Source: Desulfovibrio sp.
GTDB lineage: Bacteria > Desulfobacterota > Desulfovibrionia > Desulfovibrionales > Desulfovibrionaceae
Reading direction: 5' to 3'
Assembly: GCA_017415765.1 (NCBI GenBank)
Contig: JAFQED010000049.1
Coordinates: 1-42,090, forward strand
DNA length: 42,090 bases
The notes under the pieces were generated by a model that saw only the letters and a program-made list of their open reading frames with translations, did no database searches and was not told where the DNA came from. Each line of letters begins with the position of its first letter. The first letter of the stretch is position 1. Positions 14,784-22,699 of this stretch are shown here, piece after piece. Both the position numbers and the translations under genes were made by a program.

Positions 14784-17081
14784 TCAGACGCGATTGTAAA
14801 AGTTAATCAGGCAGCCGTCCAGAATGATCTGGCGTTCGTCATCAGTCAGTTCGTTCAGGTGCAGGACAAGGGCTTCAGCCGTGCCATCGGCGCGTATCAG
14901 CCATGCCGTCAGCTCCGGGCTGGCATTGCTTACGGCCGTCCGCACACCGGGAATGAGCAGATGGTCACCCACGGCCAGCTTTTGTCCTGTCCCGGCCTCT
15001 GTCACAAAGGGCAGCATACCCCAGTTGATGAGGTTGGAGCGATACCGTTTGGTGGCGTACTCCTCAGCCAGATTGGCCCAGCCGCCCAAGACCTTCTGGC
15101 AGGAGGCAGCCTGTTCCCGTGCCGAACCATCACCGGGCTTTATGGCAAAGATGGTAGTGCCAAGGCCTAGTCCGGCCAACGGGCAGTCCCCAGCAAAGAC
15201 CTCTGCCACGCCTGGCTTGTCCGCACAGGGGGCACAGATGGCGCGTACCTCATCCAGCAGGGCGGCATCGGCCATATCTGCCAGGCGGTGCGCTTCCTTT
15301 TGCTGGAAGGCCTTGGCCCGCCCCACATAGGCCGGATCCTTGCGGGACAGGGCGTATTCTGCCAGCTTGAGCGGGTTGGAGCGTAGGGACGAGGTTTCGC
15401 CGGAGGGGATCAGCTCGTCCGTGGTGGTCACCGGGTCAAGGATGACCGATGCCACCTGCAGGAGCAGATGTTCGGGCAGGGGGCTCATGGCGGGCCAGTC
15501 CGCGATATTGGGGCCAAGGATGAGCTTTTCTTCCGGCCTGGCCGCAGCAAAGCCGTTATAGACGCGGCGTTGGTAGATGCCCGGCTCAAACTGGTACGCG
15601 GGCATTGCAAGCTGGCTCCAGTCCAGATCAGTGGCCGGAGTAAGACGTCCACCATTGGCAGCAGTAGCGGCAATGGAGCGGGCATCCATCAGGGCCACGG
15701 CCGAAAGCTGCCCGCCGGACGGCTTGGAGCCTTCACGGTTGGGGAAGTTACGGGTGGAATGGCGGATGGAGAGCGCACCGTGGGCCGGGGTATCCCCCGC
15801 GCCAAAACACGGCCCGCAGAAGGCATTTTTGAGCACAGCCCCGGCAGCCATGAGCTTGGCGGTGGAACCACTCCTGACCAGGGCCAAAGCCTGTGGTTCG
15901 CTGGCAGGATAGACAGACAGGCTGAAGGCCCCGTTGCCGGTACTCTTGCCGTCAAGAATGGCGGCAGCCAGACTGATATTTTCGTAGGAGCCACCCGCGC
16001 AGCCCGCGATAATACCCTGATCCACCCAGACCCCGTCAGCACGTTTTTTGCCGCGCAGGTTGATGGCCTTACCTGCCTCGCCAAACTGGCGCACGGCCTC
16101 GGCGTCCACCGCGCCCAAAATTTCATCGGCATGGGCAATGACCTCTGCCACGGGGAAGACATTGCTGGGATGGAAGGGCAGGGCGATCATGGGAACGATC
16201 TTGCCCAAATCCACCCGGATGAGATTGTCATAGCAGGCCGGGCCTTCCAGCTTCAGTTCGCGGTAGTCATCGGCACGGCCGTGCATGGCAAGGTAGTCGC
16301 GCACCTTGCTGTCCGTGCGCCAGATAGAGGACAGGCAGGTGGTTTCGGTGGTCATCACATCCACGCCGCAGCGGTATTCCACCGAAAGGCTGTCAATGCC
16401 GGGGCCCATGAACTCCATGACCCGGTTCTTGACAAAGCCGTTTTTGAAAACCGCGCCAATGAGGGCCAGGGCCACGTCCTGCGGGCCAACACCGGGGGCT
16501 GGTGCGCCTTCCAGCCAGACAGCCGTCACCTTTGGTGCAGGCACGTCATAGGTTTTGCCAAGCAGTTGCTTCACCAGCTCCGGCCCGCCTTCACCAATGG
16601 CCATGACACCCAGCGCACCGTAGCGGGTATGACTGTCCGAGCCCAGGATCATCCCGCCGCATTTGCTCATCATTTCGCGCATATACTGATGGATGACTGC
16701 CAGATGTGGCGGCACAAAGATGCCCCCGTACTTTTGCGCGGCCGAAAGGCCAAAAAGATGGTCGTCCTCATTGATGGTGCCGCCCACGGCACAGAGGCTG
16801 TTGTGGCAGTTGGTCAGCACATAGGGCACGGGGAATTTTTGCAGACCACTGGCCCGCGCCGTCTGGATGATGCCCACATAGGTAATGTCGTGCGAGGCCA
16901 GCGCATCAAAGCGCAAGCGCAGGGTTTCGCCCTGCGGCGCGCTGTTGTGGGCCGCGAGGATGCGGGCTGCCAGCGTGTTGGCACGGGAAGCTGTGCAGTC
17001 GATACCGCGTGCGGTGGCGGCATTGGCGTCCAGAACCTCATTGCCGTCAATGACATGGGGCTGGTCAAAAAGCTGGATCAT
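14784..17081 (-). CDS. Aconitase-family hydratase (probable aconitate hydratase)
   Basis: A 765-residue protein; the start at 17081 (AAGGAG 6 bases upstream, MIQLFDQPHV) replaces a longer frame reaching 17144. It has the aconitase substrate loop GSDSHTRYG (148-156) and three cluster cysteines, Cys361 in IAGCAGGSYEN and Cys422/Cys425 in FCGPCFGAG, in the usual C-x60-C-x2-C pattern, so a [4Fe-4S] cluster is expected. The swivel domain is C-terminal (GLGLGTTIFAIKPGDGSARE). The sequence departs from classic AcnA and looks closer to YbhJ-type hydratases. Because it lies in order with citrate synthase and isocitrate dehydrogenase, conversion of citrate to isocitrate is the most likely reaction. Confidence 0.85.
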   Translation of the reverse strand: MIQLFDQPHVIDGNEVLDANAATARGIDCTASRANTLAARILAAHNSAPQGETLRLRFDALASHDITYVGIIQTARASGLQKFPVPYVLTNCHNSLCAVGGTINEDDHLFGLSAAQKYGGIFVPPHLAVIHQYMREMMSKCGGMILGSDSHTRYGALGVMAIGEGGPELVKQLLGKTYDVPAPKVTAVWLEGAPAPGVGPQDVALALIGAVFKNGFVKNRVMEFMGPGIDSLSVEYRCGVDVMTTETTCLSSIWRTDSKVRDYLAMHGRADDYRELKLEGPACYDNLIRVDLGKIVPMIALPFHPSNVFPVAEVIAHADEILGAVDAEAVRQFGEAGKAINLRGKKRADGVWVDQGIIAGCAGGSYENISLAAAILDGKSTGNGAFSLSVYPASEPQALALVRSGSTAKLMAAGAVLKNAFCGPCFGAGDTPAHGALSIRHSTRNFPNREGSKPSGGQLSAVALMDARSIAATAANGGRLTPATDLDWSQLAMPAYQFEPGIYQRRVYNGFAAARPEEKLILGPNIADWPAMSPLPEHLLLQVASVILDPVTTTDELIPSGETSSLRSNPLKLAEYALSRKDPAYVGRAKAFQQKEAHRLADMADAALLDEVRAICAPCADKPGVAEVFAGDCPLAGLGLGTTIFAIKPGDGSAREQAASCQKVLGGWANLAEEYATKRYRSNLINWGMLPFVTEAGTGQKLAVGDHLLIPGVRTAVSNASPELTAWLIRADGTAEALVLHLNELTDDERQIILDGCLINFYNRV

Positions 17082-17250
17082 GACTACTCCTTGCAGGCTC
17101 CGGGCCGGGTAAACAAAAAATACAAGGCCCGGCCAGAGAGACAACGGGATACGAGAAAGGAAACAACAGATGGAACGTCAACAGGCTCTGCTCGTCACAA
17201 GACGGGCCTTCAGGACTGTTTGCCTTGAAAGCCCGCCAATGTTGCAATGC

Positions 17251-18390
17251 CTAGAGGTTGGCCCCCACGATCTCACCAAATTCGCGGCAACCCACCACGC
17301 GTGCGCCCGTGACCTGAGCCGCAAGATCCACGGTGACGGCCTTGGCCGCAATGGCCTTGCCAAGGGCAGTACGGATGCGCTCGGCTGCGCGCGGCACACC
17401 GATATGTTCCAGCATCAGGGCACCGCACAGAATGACGCTGCCGGGATTGGCCTTGTCCTGCCCGGCAATGGTGGGGGCAGTGCCGTGGGTGGCTTCGTAA
17501 AAGGCCAGCGTGTCGGACATATTCACGCCGGGGGCCAGCCCCAGCCCCCCCACCTGCGCGGCCAGTGCGTCAGAGATATAGTCGCCGTTCAGATTGGGGG
17601 TGGCAAGGATCTGATACTCTTCCGGCCGGAGCAGGGCCTCCTGGAACATGGCGTCGGCAATGCGATCCTTGATAACAAGGCGGCCGGGCACGGGTTCTTT
17701 TTCCGTACAGGTAAGGTCGGCAAATTCCTCGGCAGCCAGATCATAGCCCCACTGGCGAAAGCCACCTTCAGTAAACTTCATGATATTGCCCTTGTGTACA
17801 AGGGTCAGGCTCTGCTTGCCGTTGTCCAGGGCAAAACGCAGGGCGCGGCGCACCAGTCGTTTGGAACCGGCCTCGGTCATGGGCTTGATGCCCACAGCCG
17901 CAGCGTCGCCCACCTTGGTCACGCCCAGTTCTTCCCGCAAAAAAGCAATGAGCTTGCGGGCTTCGGGGGTTTGGGCGGCAAATTCCACCCCGGCATAGAC
18001 GTCCTCGGTATTTTCCCGAAAGATGACCATATCCACCCGTTCAGGATGCTTGACCGGAGTTTCCAGGCCTTCAAAATGGCGCACCGGACGGATGCAGGCA
18101 TACAAGTCCAGGCTTTGGCGCAGGGCCACGTTAAGGCTGCGCATCCCCGTGCCTACGGGTGTTCCCAGAGGGCCTTTCATGGCCACCTCGGCCCCGCGCA
18201 GGGCCTGCATGGTGGCCTCCGGCAGGGGAGAGCCGGTTTCGGCCACGGCCTTTTCGCCTGCCAGTAGCTCCTGCCAGTCCAGCTTCAGTTCGGATTCCTT
18301 AGCCAGGGCCGCGTCAATGACCGGGCGGGCAGCCTGCCATATCTCACGGCCAATACCGTCGCCTTCAATCCAATAGATAGTCTTTTGCAT
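17251..18390 (-). CDS. icd: Isocitrate dehydrogenase, cofactor site altered relative to NADP-type Icd
   Basis: A 379-residue enzyme aligning well with E. coli Icd: substrate Ser85 in GTGMRSLNVALRQ (E. coli Ser113), VIFRENTEDVYAG, and NLNGDYISDALAAQVGG near 266-282. It oxidises and decarboxylates isocitrate to 2-oxoglutarate. The residues that give E. coli Icd its NADP specificity are changed: Lys344-Tyr345 to Thr307-Ile308, Val351 to Ala314, Tyr391 to Val354, Arg395 to Ala358. Several go the same way as in NAD-dependent relatives. It is about 38 residues shorter than E. coli Icd. It sits between Re-citrate synthase (54 bases upstream) and the aconitase-like gene (169 bases downstream). Confidence 0.92.
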   Translation of the reverse strand: MQKTIYWIEGDGIGREIWQAARPVIDAALAKESELKLDWQELLAGEKAVAETGSPLPEATMQALRGAEVAMKGPLGTPVGTGMRSLNVALRQSLDLYACIRPVRHFEGLETPVKHPERVDMVIFRENTEDVYAGVEFAAQTPEARKLIAFLREELGVTKVGDAAAVGIKPMTEAGSKRLVRRALRFALDNGKQSLTLVHKGNIMKFTEGGFRQWGYDLAAEEFADLTCTEKEPVPGRLVIKDRIADAMFQEALLRPEEYQILATPNLNGDYISDALAAQVGGLGLAPGVNMSDTLAFYEATHGTAPTIAGQDKANPGSVILCGALMLEHIGVPRAAERIRTALGKAIAAKAVTVDLAAQVTGARVVGCREFGEIVGANL

Positions 18391-18444
18391 AGTCCTGTTC
18401 CGGCTGCTGTTTGAACGTTGTCCTTGAATATTGACAAGGTTGGG

Positions 18445-20274
18445 TTAATTGCCGTCACTGTCATCCTGCGCTTCCTGCTCCAGCGAGCGCGCCCGCTTGA
18501 GCAGGGCCTCCAACTGGATGTCGCCACTGACCACACCCCGGATCCTGTCCTGCTCGTCCGTGACCGCGCAGGAAACCGTAATGACCAGTTTGCCCGTAAA
18601 GTGCGACTGATACACATCCATGATGTGCAGTTCGCCGCTTTGCATGGGCTTCTTGAACCATTCGCGCTCGGAGAAGTCATAGCCCACAGGCAGGGCCTCA
18701 TAGACCGACTTGTATTCCGGGTCAATGACAGCCGAGCAGCACATCTTGCCCTCGGTATCTGTGAGACAGCAAAACTGGATAAAGGGATATGCACGCACAA
18801 AGACATCCAGCCGGGCACAGGCATTTGCGTCCAGGGCAGAGAGTTCTGCCTCCCGTGCAAGGCGCACGATAAGATTGGCAGCCAGCTTGCCCGCCAGCTC
18901 CTTCATGCGGTCGTACTGCGAGGCAAAAAGCTCCGGCATGAAGCGTTGGACAAGGGCTTCCATCTCATCGTGCGAGAAGTTGGTGGTGCGTCCGGCGGCG
19001 TACACCTCCATGATGGCATCGTAGATCTGCCCCACGGCCGGATGCTTTTTGGAAACCTGCCGCTCTTCGGGCAGCCCAAGATTGTTGTTGATCCAGTAGG
19101 CCACCCCGGCCCGGCCCGTCTTGTCGGTGATGATGATGGGCACCGGGCGTCCCAGCAGATGTCTGGTATCAAAGACGTTGTAGATTTCTTCGTTCTTGGC
19201 AAGGCCGTCCACATGTACGCCCGCGCTGGTGGCGTTGAAGTCCCGCCCCACAAAGGGATAGTTGGCGGGGATCTGGTACTTCAGCTCCTTTTCAAAGAAC
19301 TGCGCCACCTCACTGAGGATGGTGGTATCTGCGGCGGCATCGTCCCCGGTCAGGGAGATATATTCGATGATCAGAGCCTCCAAGGGGGTGTTGCCCGTGC
19401 GCTCCCCAAAACCGAACAGGGTACTGTTGACCGCACCACAGCCGTAGAGCCAGGCCGTAACGCCATTGGCAAGGGTCTTGTGGAAGTCATTGTGCCCATG
19501 CCACTCCAGCCATTCGCCCGGCACGCCGGCCTCATCGGTAAAGGCCCGTACAATGCGCTGCACCGAACGCGGCAGGGCCGCCCCGGCCCACGGCACACCG
19601 TAGCCCATCGTATCACAGAGGCGGATCTTGACCGGCATCCCCCCCTGCCTGGCAAGCTCCATCAGCCGCTGGGCCAGGGGCAGGCAAAAGCCGTAAATGT
19701 CGGCGCGGGTCACGTCCTCAAAATGGCAACGCGGGATAATGCCCCATTCAAGAGCCTGTTCGGCCAGCCCCACATACATATCCAGGGCCTGCTGCCGGGT
19801 TTTGCCCAGCTTGAGAAAGATGTGGTAGTCCGAAACGCTGGTAAGCATACCGGTTTCGTCAAATTCCATATCGCGGGCCAGGCGCAGGTCGTCCCGTGTG
19901 GCGCGTATCCACGAGGTGATACGCGGAAAGCGGTAGCCCCGCGCTCGGCAGGTTTCCACACATTTGCGGTCACGCGGCGAATAGAGAAAAAACTCCGAGG
20001 CGGCAATCAGGCCGGTCTTGCCCCCCAGCCGGTGCAGGAAGTCAAACATTTTGGCGACCTGCTTGACCGTGTAGGGCGGTCGTGCCTGTTGCCCGTCCCG
20101 AAAGGTGGTGTCGGTAATACGCATTTGCGCAGCCGGGCGCGGGGCCAGCAAGACCTCGTCAAAGGCCGTGCGGCAAATGCTGGAATAGGGAAAAAGCTCC
20201 CGATACAACTGTGGCTTGTCAGGTTCCTGCAAGGGCAGGGGGCGATTGCTGCCGGGGAGATGGATGATACTCAT
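18445..20274 (-). CDS. Re-citrate synthase-like enzyme with C-terminal PDC/Cache-like domain
   Basis: A 609-residue protein starting MSIIHLPGSN (20274). Residues about 50-450 are an HMGL/isopropylmalate-synthase TIM barrel: RITDTTFRDGQQARPPYT (52-69) with metal ligand Asp55, and HGHND (259-263). This is the type known as Re-citrate synthase in Clostridium kluyveri and Desulfovibrio vulgaris, where it joins acetyl-CoA to oxaloacetate with metal help and is oxygen-sensitive. Homocitrate or isopropylmalate synthase is the alternative, but aconitase and icd next door favour citrate. Residues about 455-595 are an added domain resembling PDC/Cache sensors (GYDFSEREWFKKP, then a GVVSGDIQLEAL ending), with cysteine pairs 502-503 and 512-513. 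No signal peptide or membrane helix, so that domain is cytoplasmic here. Confidence 0.85.
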   Translation of the reverse strand: MSIIHLPGSNRPLPLQEPDKPQLYRELFPYSSICRTAFDEVLLAPRPAAQMRITDTTFRDGQQARPPYTVKQVAKMFDFLHRLGGKTGLIAASEFFLYSPRDRKCVETCRARGYRFPRITSWIRATRDDLRLARDMEFDETGMLTSVSDYHIFLKLGKTRQQALDMYVGLAEQALEWGIIPRCHFEDVTRADIYGFCLPLAQRLMELARQGGMPVKIRLCDTMGYGVPWAGAALPRSVQRIVRAFTDEAGVPGEWLEWHGHNDFHKTLANGVTAWLYGCGAVNSTLFGFGERTGNTPLEALIIEYISLTGDDAAADTTILSEVAQFFEKELKYQIPANYPFVGRDFNATSAGVHVDGLAKNEEIYNVFDTRHLLGRPVPIIITDKTGRAGVAYWINNNLGLPEERQVSKKHPAVGQIYDAIMEVYAAGRTTNFSHDEMEALVQRFMPELFASQYDRMKELAGKLAANLIVRLAREAELSALDANACARLDVFVRAYPFIQFCCLTDTEGKMCCSAVIDPEYKSVYEALPVGYDFSEREWFKKPMQSGELHIMDVYQSHFTGKLVITVSCAVTDEQDRIRGVVSGDIQLEALLKRARSLEQEAQDDSDGN

Positions 20275-20288
20275 ATGCTGTCCTGCCG

Positions 20289-20306
20289 GGCGCAGCGGGC
20301 TGCGCC
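20289..20306. promoter_or_regulatory. Hairpin in the leader of the citrate synthase gene
   Basis: GGCGCAG (20289-20295) / CTGCGCC (20300-20306), 7 bp with a 4-base loop, ends 15 bases before the citrate synthase ATG and just before its AGGAC ribosome site. On the plus strand it is followed by TGTTTATTTTTTT, a terminator shape, though no plus-strand gene precedes it. It could limit ribosome access or stop antisense transcription. Confidence 0.5.
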
Positions 20307-20385
20307 TGTTTATTTTTTTGGCAAAGAGACAGCATACCGCCTTATCCACCAGACGTCCAGCATCGTAACGGCAGTCTGCAAACAG

Positions 20386-20412
20386 GAGAAAAGGCACGAC
20401 TATGCCGTGCCT
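20386..20412 (-). terminator. Weak terminator at the end of the toxin-antitoxin remnant
   Basis: AGGCACG / CGTGCCT (20392-20398 and 20406-20412), followed on the minus strand by TTTTCTCC, directly at the stop of the toxin remnant. Confidence 0.6.
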
Positions 20413-20504
20413 CAGACGAGGATGACAAGTTCCGTGTATTTTTGCAGGATACTGTCGCCTGTCAGCAGTCGCATGGGCTCACTGATGGCCTGGGCAACAA
20501 GCAT
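20412..20504 (-). pseudogene. C-terminal remnant of a PIN-domain (VapC-like) toxin
   Basis: In the frame shifted from the antitoxin, 30 codons read MLVAQAISEPMRLLTGDSIL... and end with ...ELVILV and TGA. This matches the last part of PIN toxins paired with Phd-type antitoxins (typical ending: DR-LLIAQA--EGL-LLTAD--L--Y). The N-terminal three quarters of the toxin, including the first catalytic acidic residues, is missing, so the nuclease is dead. The joint with the antitoxin frame falls near 20505-20512. Confidence 0.75.
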
Positions 20505-20731
20505 AACCCTGCAAGGATTTCCGGGGGCAAGGGGGCGTCAAAATCTTCAGGCACGGTGAGCTTGCCTTCCAGTATCCCCAGTCGTTTGCAAGGACTCGCA
20601 GAAACAGGGGACAGGACAACTTCTGCCCTGCCATAACTGCCAATGAGGATACGCTCCCCTCCGGCTGCCCGCTTCACAAGCTGGGAGAGATTGGTCTTGG
20701 CCTGATGGATGGGAACAATAGCCTGGCTCAT
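20462..20731 (-). CDS. Phd/YefM-type antitoxin, C-terminus altered by a deletion
   Basis: An 89-residue frame starting MSQAIVPIHQAKTNLSQLVK, the standard Phd-family N-terminal DNA-binding fold (IHQAKTNLSQLVKRAAGGER, GRAEVVLSPV). It runs to the toxin-binding tail PEDFDAPLPPEILAG, where normal relatives end within a few residues. Here the frame continues for about 19 unusual residues read out of frame through the toxin remnant. GCAGGAGG precedes the ATG. The N-terminal operator-binding part may still be functional. A short frame ending ...FRQEAV stops in an ATGA overlap with this start; its nature is unclear. Confidence 0.8.
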   Translation of the reverse strand: MSQAIVPIHQAKTNLSQLVKRAAGGERILIGSYGRAEVVLSPVSASPCKRLGILEGKLTVPEDFDAPLPPEILAGLCLLPRPSVSPCDC

Positions 20732-20860
20732 ACTGCCTCCTGCCTGAATGTGGGCATGTGGAAAAGCTTAGCCATGACCAGACCAGACGTAAGCGCGGCA
20801 AAGATAACCATATCACCGCCATAGCCCTCAGCAAAGGATCCCCACTCTTGTACACAAACT

Positions 20861-20890
20861 CCCCAGCCCATACCCTGCTGGGGCTTTTCA
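20861..20890 (+). terminator. Terminator-like hairpin upstream of the M24 peptidase gene
   Basis: CCCCAGC (20861-20867) / GCTGGGG (20877-20883), followed by CTTTTCA on the plus strand. No plus-strand gene ends nearby. It may insulate the peptidase promoter or be part of an attenuator. Confidence 0.4.
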
Positions 20891-20949
20891 TGCCGGGCGC
20901 AAGAGGCTAGCATATCACCCGGCGCGAAACGCGCCACAAAGGAGTTGAT

Positions 20950-22089
20950 ATGACCAGTAGCCCAACCAGCCAGCCCCCTCTGCAATCCCCTGCCAGCCAA
21001 AGCTCCCCGCAACACCTGTGGCAGACCTGTGCCGCCCGGCGGGAGCGTCTGCGCCGATCCGTACGCGCCCGTGGGCTGGACGCTCTACTGGTCAGCCGTG
21101 CCCCCAACCGTTACTATCTTTCCGGTTTTGAGCTGCACGACCCGCAGCCCAACGAAAGCGCGGGCTGCCTTGTGATTGCTGCGGACGGGCGGGACAAACT
21201 TGCCACAGACGCCCGCTATCAGGACGCCGCAGCCCGGCTCTGGCCTGTGGAAGACATCTGCATTTACGGGGCCGATGCCCCCGCCACCATAGCTGCGCTC
21301 CTGCGCGGATCCGGCTGCCGCATCGGTATTGAAGCCAAAGGCGTCAGTCTGGACTTTGCCCGCGCCCTGGGCCGGGCTGGCCGAGGTATCTGGCTGGAAG
21401 CTGCGGACGGTCTGGTGGAAAACCTGCGCCGCATCAAGGATTCGGATGAAATTGCCGCGCTGGAACGCTCCTTCGCGCTCAATCATCAGCTTATGCGCTG
21501 GGTGGAAGGCGAACTGCATCCCGGCCGCAGCGAGGTCGATCTGGCCTGGGCCATTGAACGCTTTTTCCGTGAAAACGGCGCGCAGGAGCTGGCCTTTGCT
21601 TCCATCGTGGCTGTGGGGCCCAATGCCGCCTTGCCCCATGCCATCCCCGGCGCAAGCCGCATTGCCGAAAACTGCCCGGTACTCATAGATGTGGGATGCC
21701 GGATGGATGACTATTGCTCTGACCAGACCCGCACCTTTTGGGTGGGCGATCGCCCAACGCCGGAATTTTCGCGCACACTCGCCCTTGTGCGGGAGGCGCA
21801 GGAGGCTGCCTTGCACGCCCTGCGGCCCGGCCTGCCCCTGGCAGAAGCCTACCGTCTGGCCCGCGATGTATTTGAAAAAGCCGGGGTGGCCGCAGCCTTC
21901 ACCCACGGGCTGGGCCATGGCGTGGGGTTGGAGACCCACGAAGCCCCCAGCCTTTCCCCACGGGCACAGGGCATACTGGAAGCGGGCATGACAGTGACTG
22001 TGGAACCGGGGCTGTACTATCCGCAGTGGGGCGGTGTACGCTGGGAATATACGGTACTCATTGAGGAGAACGGTGCGCGCATCCTCTGA
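20950..22089 (+). CDS. M24-family aminopeptidase (Xaa-Pro peptidase type)
   Basis: A 379-residue protein with a creatinase N-terminal domain (about 30-155) and a pita-bread metalloprotease domain. The five metal ligands are recognisable: Asp in LIDVGCR, Asp in CSDQTRTF, His in HGLGHGVGLETHE, Glu in TVEPGLYYP and Glu in RWEYTVLI. It should remove N-terminal residues next to proline, in the cytoplasm, with two Mn or Co ions. Start supported by AAGGAG. The extra N-terminal 25 residues (Ser/Pro/Gln-rich) are not conserved in the family and may be a loose tail. Shikimate kinase follows 37 bases later. Confidence 0.92.
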   Translation: MTSSPTSQPPLQSPASQSSPQHLWQTCAARRERLRRSVRARGLDALLVSRAPNRYYLSGFELHDPQPNESAGCLVIAADGRDKLATDARYQDAAARLWPVEDICIYGADAPATIAALLRGSGCRIGIEAKGVSLDFARALGRAGRGIWLEAADGLVENLRRIKDSDEIAALERSFALNHQLMRWVEGELHPGRSEVDLAWAIERFFRENGAQELAFASIVAVGPNAALPHAIPGASRIAENCPVLIDVGCRMDDYCSDQTRTFWVGDRPTPEFSRTLALVREAQEAALHALRPGLPLAEAYRLARDVFEKAGVAAAFTHGLGHGVGLETHEAPSLSPRAQGILEAGMTVTVEPGLYYPQWGGVRWEYTVLIEENGARIL

Positions 22090-22126
22090 TGCCTGCTCCT
22101 TTGCATCATTCGTAAGGAAGGACACC

Positions 22127-22699
22127 ATGTGGATACTGTTTCTGGTAGGGCCACGCGCTGCTGGCAAAACCAGCCTTGGCAAGGCATTGGCACAGCGATT
22201 GGGCATACCCTTTGTGGATACGGATGCCAGCCTTACCAGCCATCTGGGGCGCAGCGTGGCCGAAATCGTGGCTGCCGAGGGCTGGCCGGGCTTTCGCGCC
22301 CATGAAAGCGCGACCCTCCTGCGGGAGATAGCAGCCCACAGGGCCAGCGGGGCTGTTATGGCCACTGGCGGTGGTATGGTACTGGACGCAGACAATCGCG
22401 CACAGATGCGAAATACTGGGCTGGTGCTGCACCTTGATGCCCCGGCCAGAGTACTGGCTGAACGCCTTGCTGCCGAACCACTTGTCGGACAACGCCCTTC
22501 TCTTACCGGGCAGGATATGCTGGCCGAGGTAGAGCAGGTATTGGCGGAACGCCAGCCCCTGTATGCAGCGGCGGCCCATCACCGCCTTGATGCCTCGCGC
22601 CCGCTGCAAGAGCTGTGCGAGGCTGCGCTGGCCTGGCTGGCCAGTCTGGAGAGCAAGCCATCCGATCTGGGTACGGACAGGGAGGCCCCCACGGCATGA
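22127..22699 (+). CDS. aroL: Shikimate kinase, AroL type
   Basis: A 190-residue kinase that phosphorylates shikimate with ATP, step five of the aromatic amino-acid pathway. The P-loop is GPRAAGKTS (8-16), the shikimate-contacting residues are Asp31/Asp33 in FVDTD, Arg57 in GFRAHE and GGG at 81-83, and the lid has LRPSL-like QRPSLTG. The wording is closer to enterobacterial AroL than to AroK. The start at 22127 has AAGGAAGG and puts the P-loop at the usual place; an upstream in-frame ATG at 22034 overlaps the peptidase gene. Its stop overlaps the glycosyltransferase start (ATGA). Confidence 0.93.
   Translation: MWILFLVGPRAAGKTSLGKALAQRLGIPFVDTDASLTSHLGRSVAEIVAAEGWPGFRAHESATLLREIAAHRASGAVMATGGGMVLDADNRAQMRNTGLVLHLDAPARVLAERLAAEPLVGQRPSLTGQDMLAEVEQVLAERQPLYAAAAHHRLDASRPLQELCEAALAWLASLESKPSDLGTDREAPTA

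Noticed and set aside
13636..14799. Open frame of 387 codons on the plus strand opposite sdaA
   Set aside because: Shadow frame with no family features.
15468..17228. Long open frame (586 codons) on the plus strand opposite the aconitase-like gene
   Set aside because: It is antisense to a gene with clear motifs, has no family features and arises from the strong third-position GC bias.
18418..20559. Open frame of 713 codons on the plus strand opposite the citrate synthase gene
   Set aside because: Same reason: mirror frame of a GC-biased gene; its composition (His, Gly, Gln, Pro-rich) is typical of a shadow.
20732..20890. Short frame ending FRQEAV that overlaps the antitoxin start
   Set aside because: The overlap is suggestive, but the frame has no good start, no ribosome site and no similarity that I can recognise.
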